A DNA stretch of 5,947 nt from CAVQNQ01 sp964427655. Lineage in GTDB: Bacteria; Acidobacteriota; Terriglobia; Bryobacterales; Bryobacteraceae. This document shows positions 5,575 to 5,947 of this stretch, piece after piece; position 1 is the stretch's first letter, and each line of letters begins with the position of its first letter. Under the pieces are notes generated by a model. It made no database searches and had not been told where the DNA came from. It saw nothing but the letters and a program-made list of their open reading frames with translations. Made by a program: the position numbers and the translations under genes. The DNA lies in the NCBI GenBank assembly GCA_964427655.1, contig CAYRWE010000303.1, forward strand, positions 1 through 5,947, written 5' to 3'.

Positions 5575-5947
5575 GTGCAGCTTCGAAACGCTCGAATCCT
5601 GTTCCTGGCGCTGGCCGGTTGCGTGGCGCCCGCGATTGCCCCGGCACAACCGGCCGGCTTGTCTCTGCCGGGCCGCGGTCTCGCCCAGCATCCATTTCTA
5701 TATTGCGGTGAATGGCAGGGGCGCAGCCTGGACCGCCAGGTCATGTACATCGTTCGCGACGGCCGGGTCGCATGGTCGTACATGAATACCCGCAGGGGAG
5801 AGTTGGGAGATTGCACCATGCTCTCCAACGGGAATATCGTTTTCTCGCGCCAGTTTGGAGCCAGCGAGATTACTCCGGATAAGAAGATCGTCTGGGATTA
5901 CGACGGGCCGCAGGGGGCCGAGATTCATACCGCGTATCCCATCGGCA
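5575..5947 (+). CDS. Exported Trp-repeat beta-propeller-like protein (PQQ-like / arylsulfotransferase-like), 3' end cut by window
   Basis: The first 124 residues are visible and the frame is open at the window edge. GTG at 5575 is the best start: it has AAGAAGG 5 nt upstream, an in-frame TGA lies at 5560-5562, and the next in-frame ATG would delete the signal. The N-terminus MQLRNARILFLALAGCVAPA is a signal sequence. It contains a lipobox-like LAGC (Cys16), so it may be a lipoprotein, but an APA-Q site after A24 would also serve signal peptidase I. Two similar strand motifs, DGRVAWSY (Trp67) and DKKIVWDY (Trp107), are 40 residues apart. Between them lies LSNGNIVFSRQFGASEITPD. This spacing and Trp pattern suit beta-propeller blades of the PQQ-like or arylsulfotransferase-like type seen in Acidobacteria. 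No cofactor site is visible in this part, so enzymatic function is open. It lies 162 bp after the oxidoreductase and appears to have its own promoter. Confidence 0.75.
   Translation, partial: MQLRNARILFLALAGCVAPAIAPAQPAGLSLPGRGLAQHPFLYCGEWQGRSLDRQVMYIVRDGRVAWSYMNTRRGELGDCTMLSNGNIVFSRQFGASEITPDKKIVWDYDGPQGAEIHTAYPIG

Noticed and set aside
5161..5691. 176-codon minus-strand frame across the oxidoreductase 3' end and the intergenic region
   Set aside because: No domain or convincing start signal; it overlaps two plus-strand genes and the hairpin repeat.

Overview
The window is GC-rich and its genes are closely packed. Five genes look functional, and all five encode proteins with N-terminal export signals. 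One decayed gene sits at the left edge. The protein types suggest a soil or sediment carbohydrate degrader, most like Acidobacteriota of the Solibacter/Bryobacter kind. They are a Tat-exported sugar isomerase next to a Tat-exported Gfo/Idh/MocA oxidoreductase, a GH39-like glycosidase, a Fes/CE1-like esterase and a Trp-repeat propeller-like protein. The taxonomy is inferred from these protein styles; there is no rRNA or marker gene to confirm it.

Layout from left to right. Positions 1-277 (+) hold a broken remnant of a Mut7-C RNase/zinc-ribbon gene, whose conserved blocks lie in three different reading frames. Positions 285-1424 (-) encode a Sec-exported alpha/beta-hydrolase esterase. A 77-bp gap follows, holding a long 18-bp-stem hairpin. 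Positions 1502-3181 (-) encode an exported GH39-family glycoside hydrolase upstream of the esterase on the same strand. A 60-bp divergent intergenic region (3182-3241) has a -10-like box exactly 9 nt from the start codon on each side. Positions 3242-4132 (+) encode a xylose-isomerase-like TIM barrel that overlaps by 4 bp (ATGA) the Gfo/Idh/MocA oxidoreductase at 4129-5412 (+). A 162-bp intergenic stretch holds a small tandem duplication, a GC-rich hairpin and a likely promoter. A GTG-started propeller-like gene (5575 onward, +) runs off the right edge.

How the genes may work together (inference): the GH39 enzyme and esterase could remove glycosyl and acyl groups from a plant or microbial glycan outside the cytoplasm. 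The isomerase/oxidoreductase pair could oxidise and isomerise a released sugar in the periplasm. The shared divergent control region would let both arms respond together. No substrate can be named from sequence alone, and I see no sugar transporter, regulator, tRNA, rRNA, CRISPR array or transposase. I did not find a clearly new multi-gene system. The most notable items are the three-frame Mut7-C relic, the hairpin that is fully paired only in the sense transcript, and the mirrored, apparently leaderless divergent promoters.
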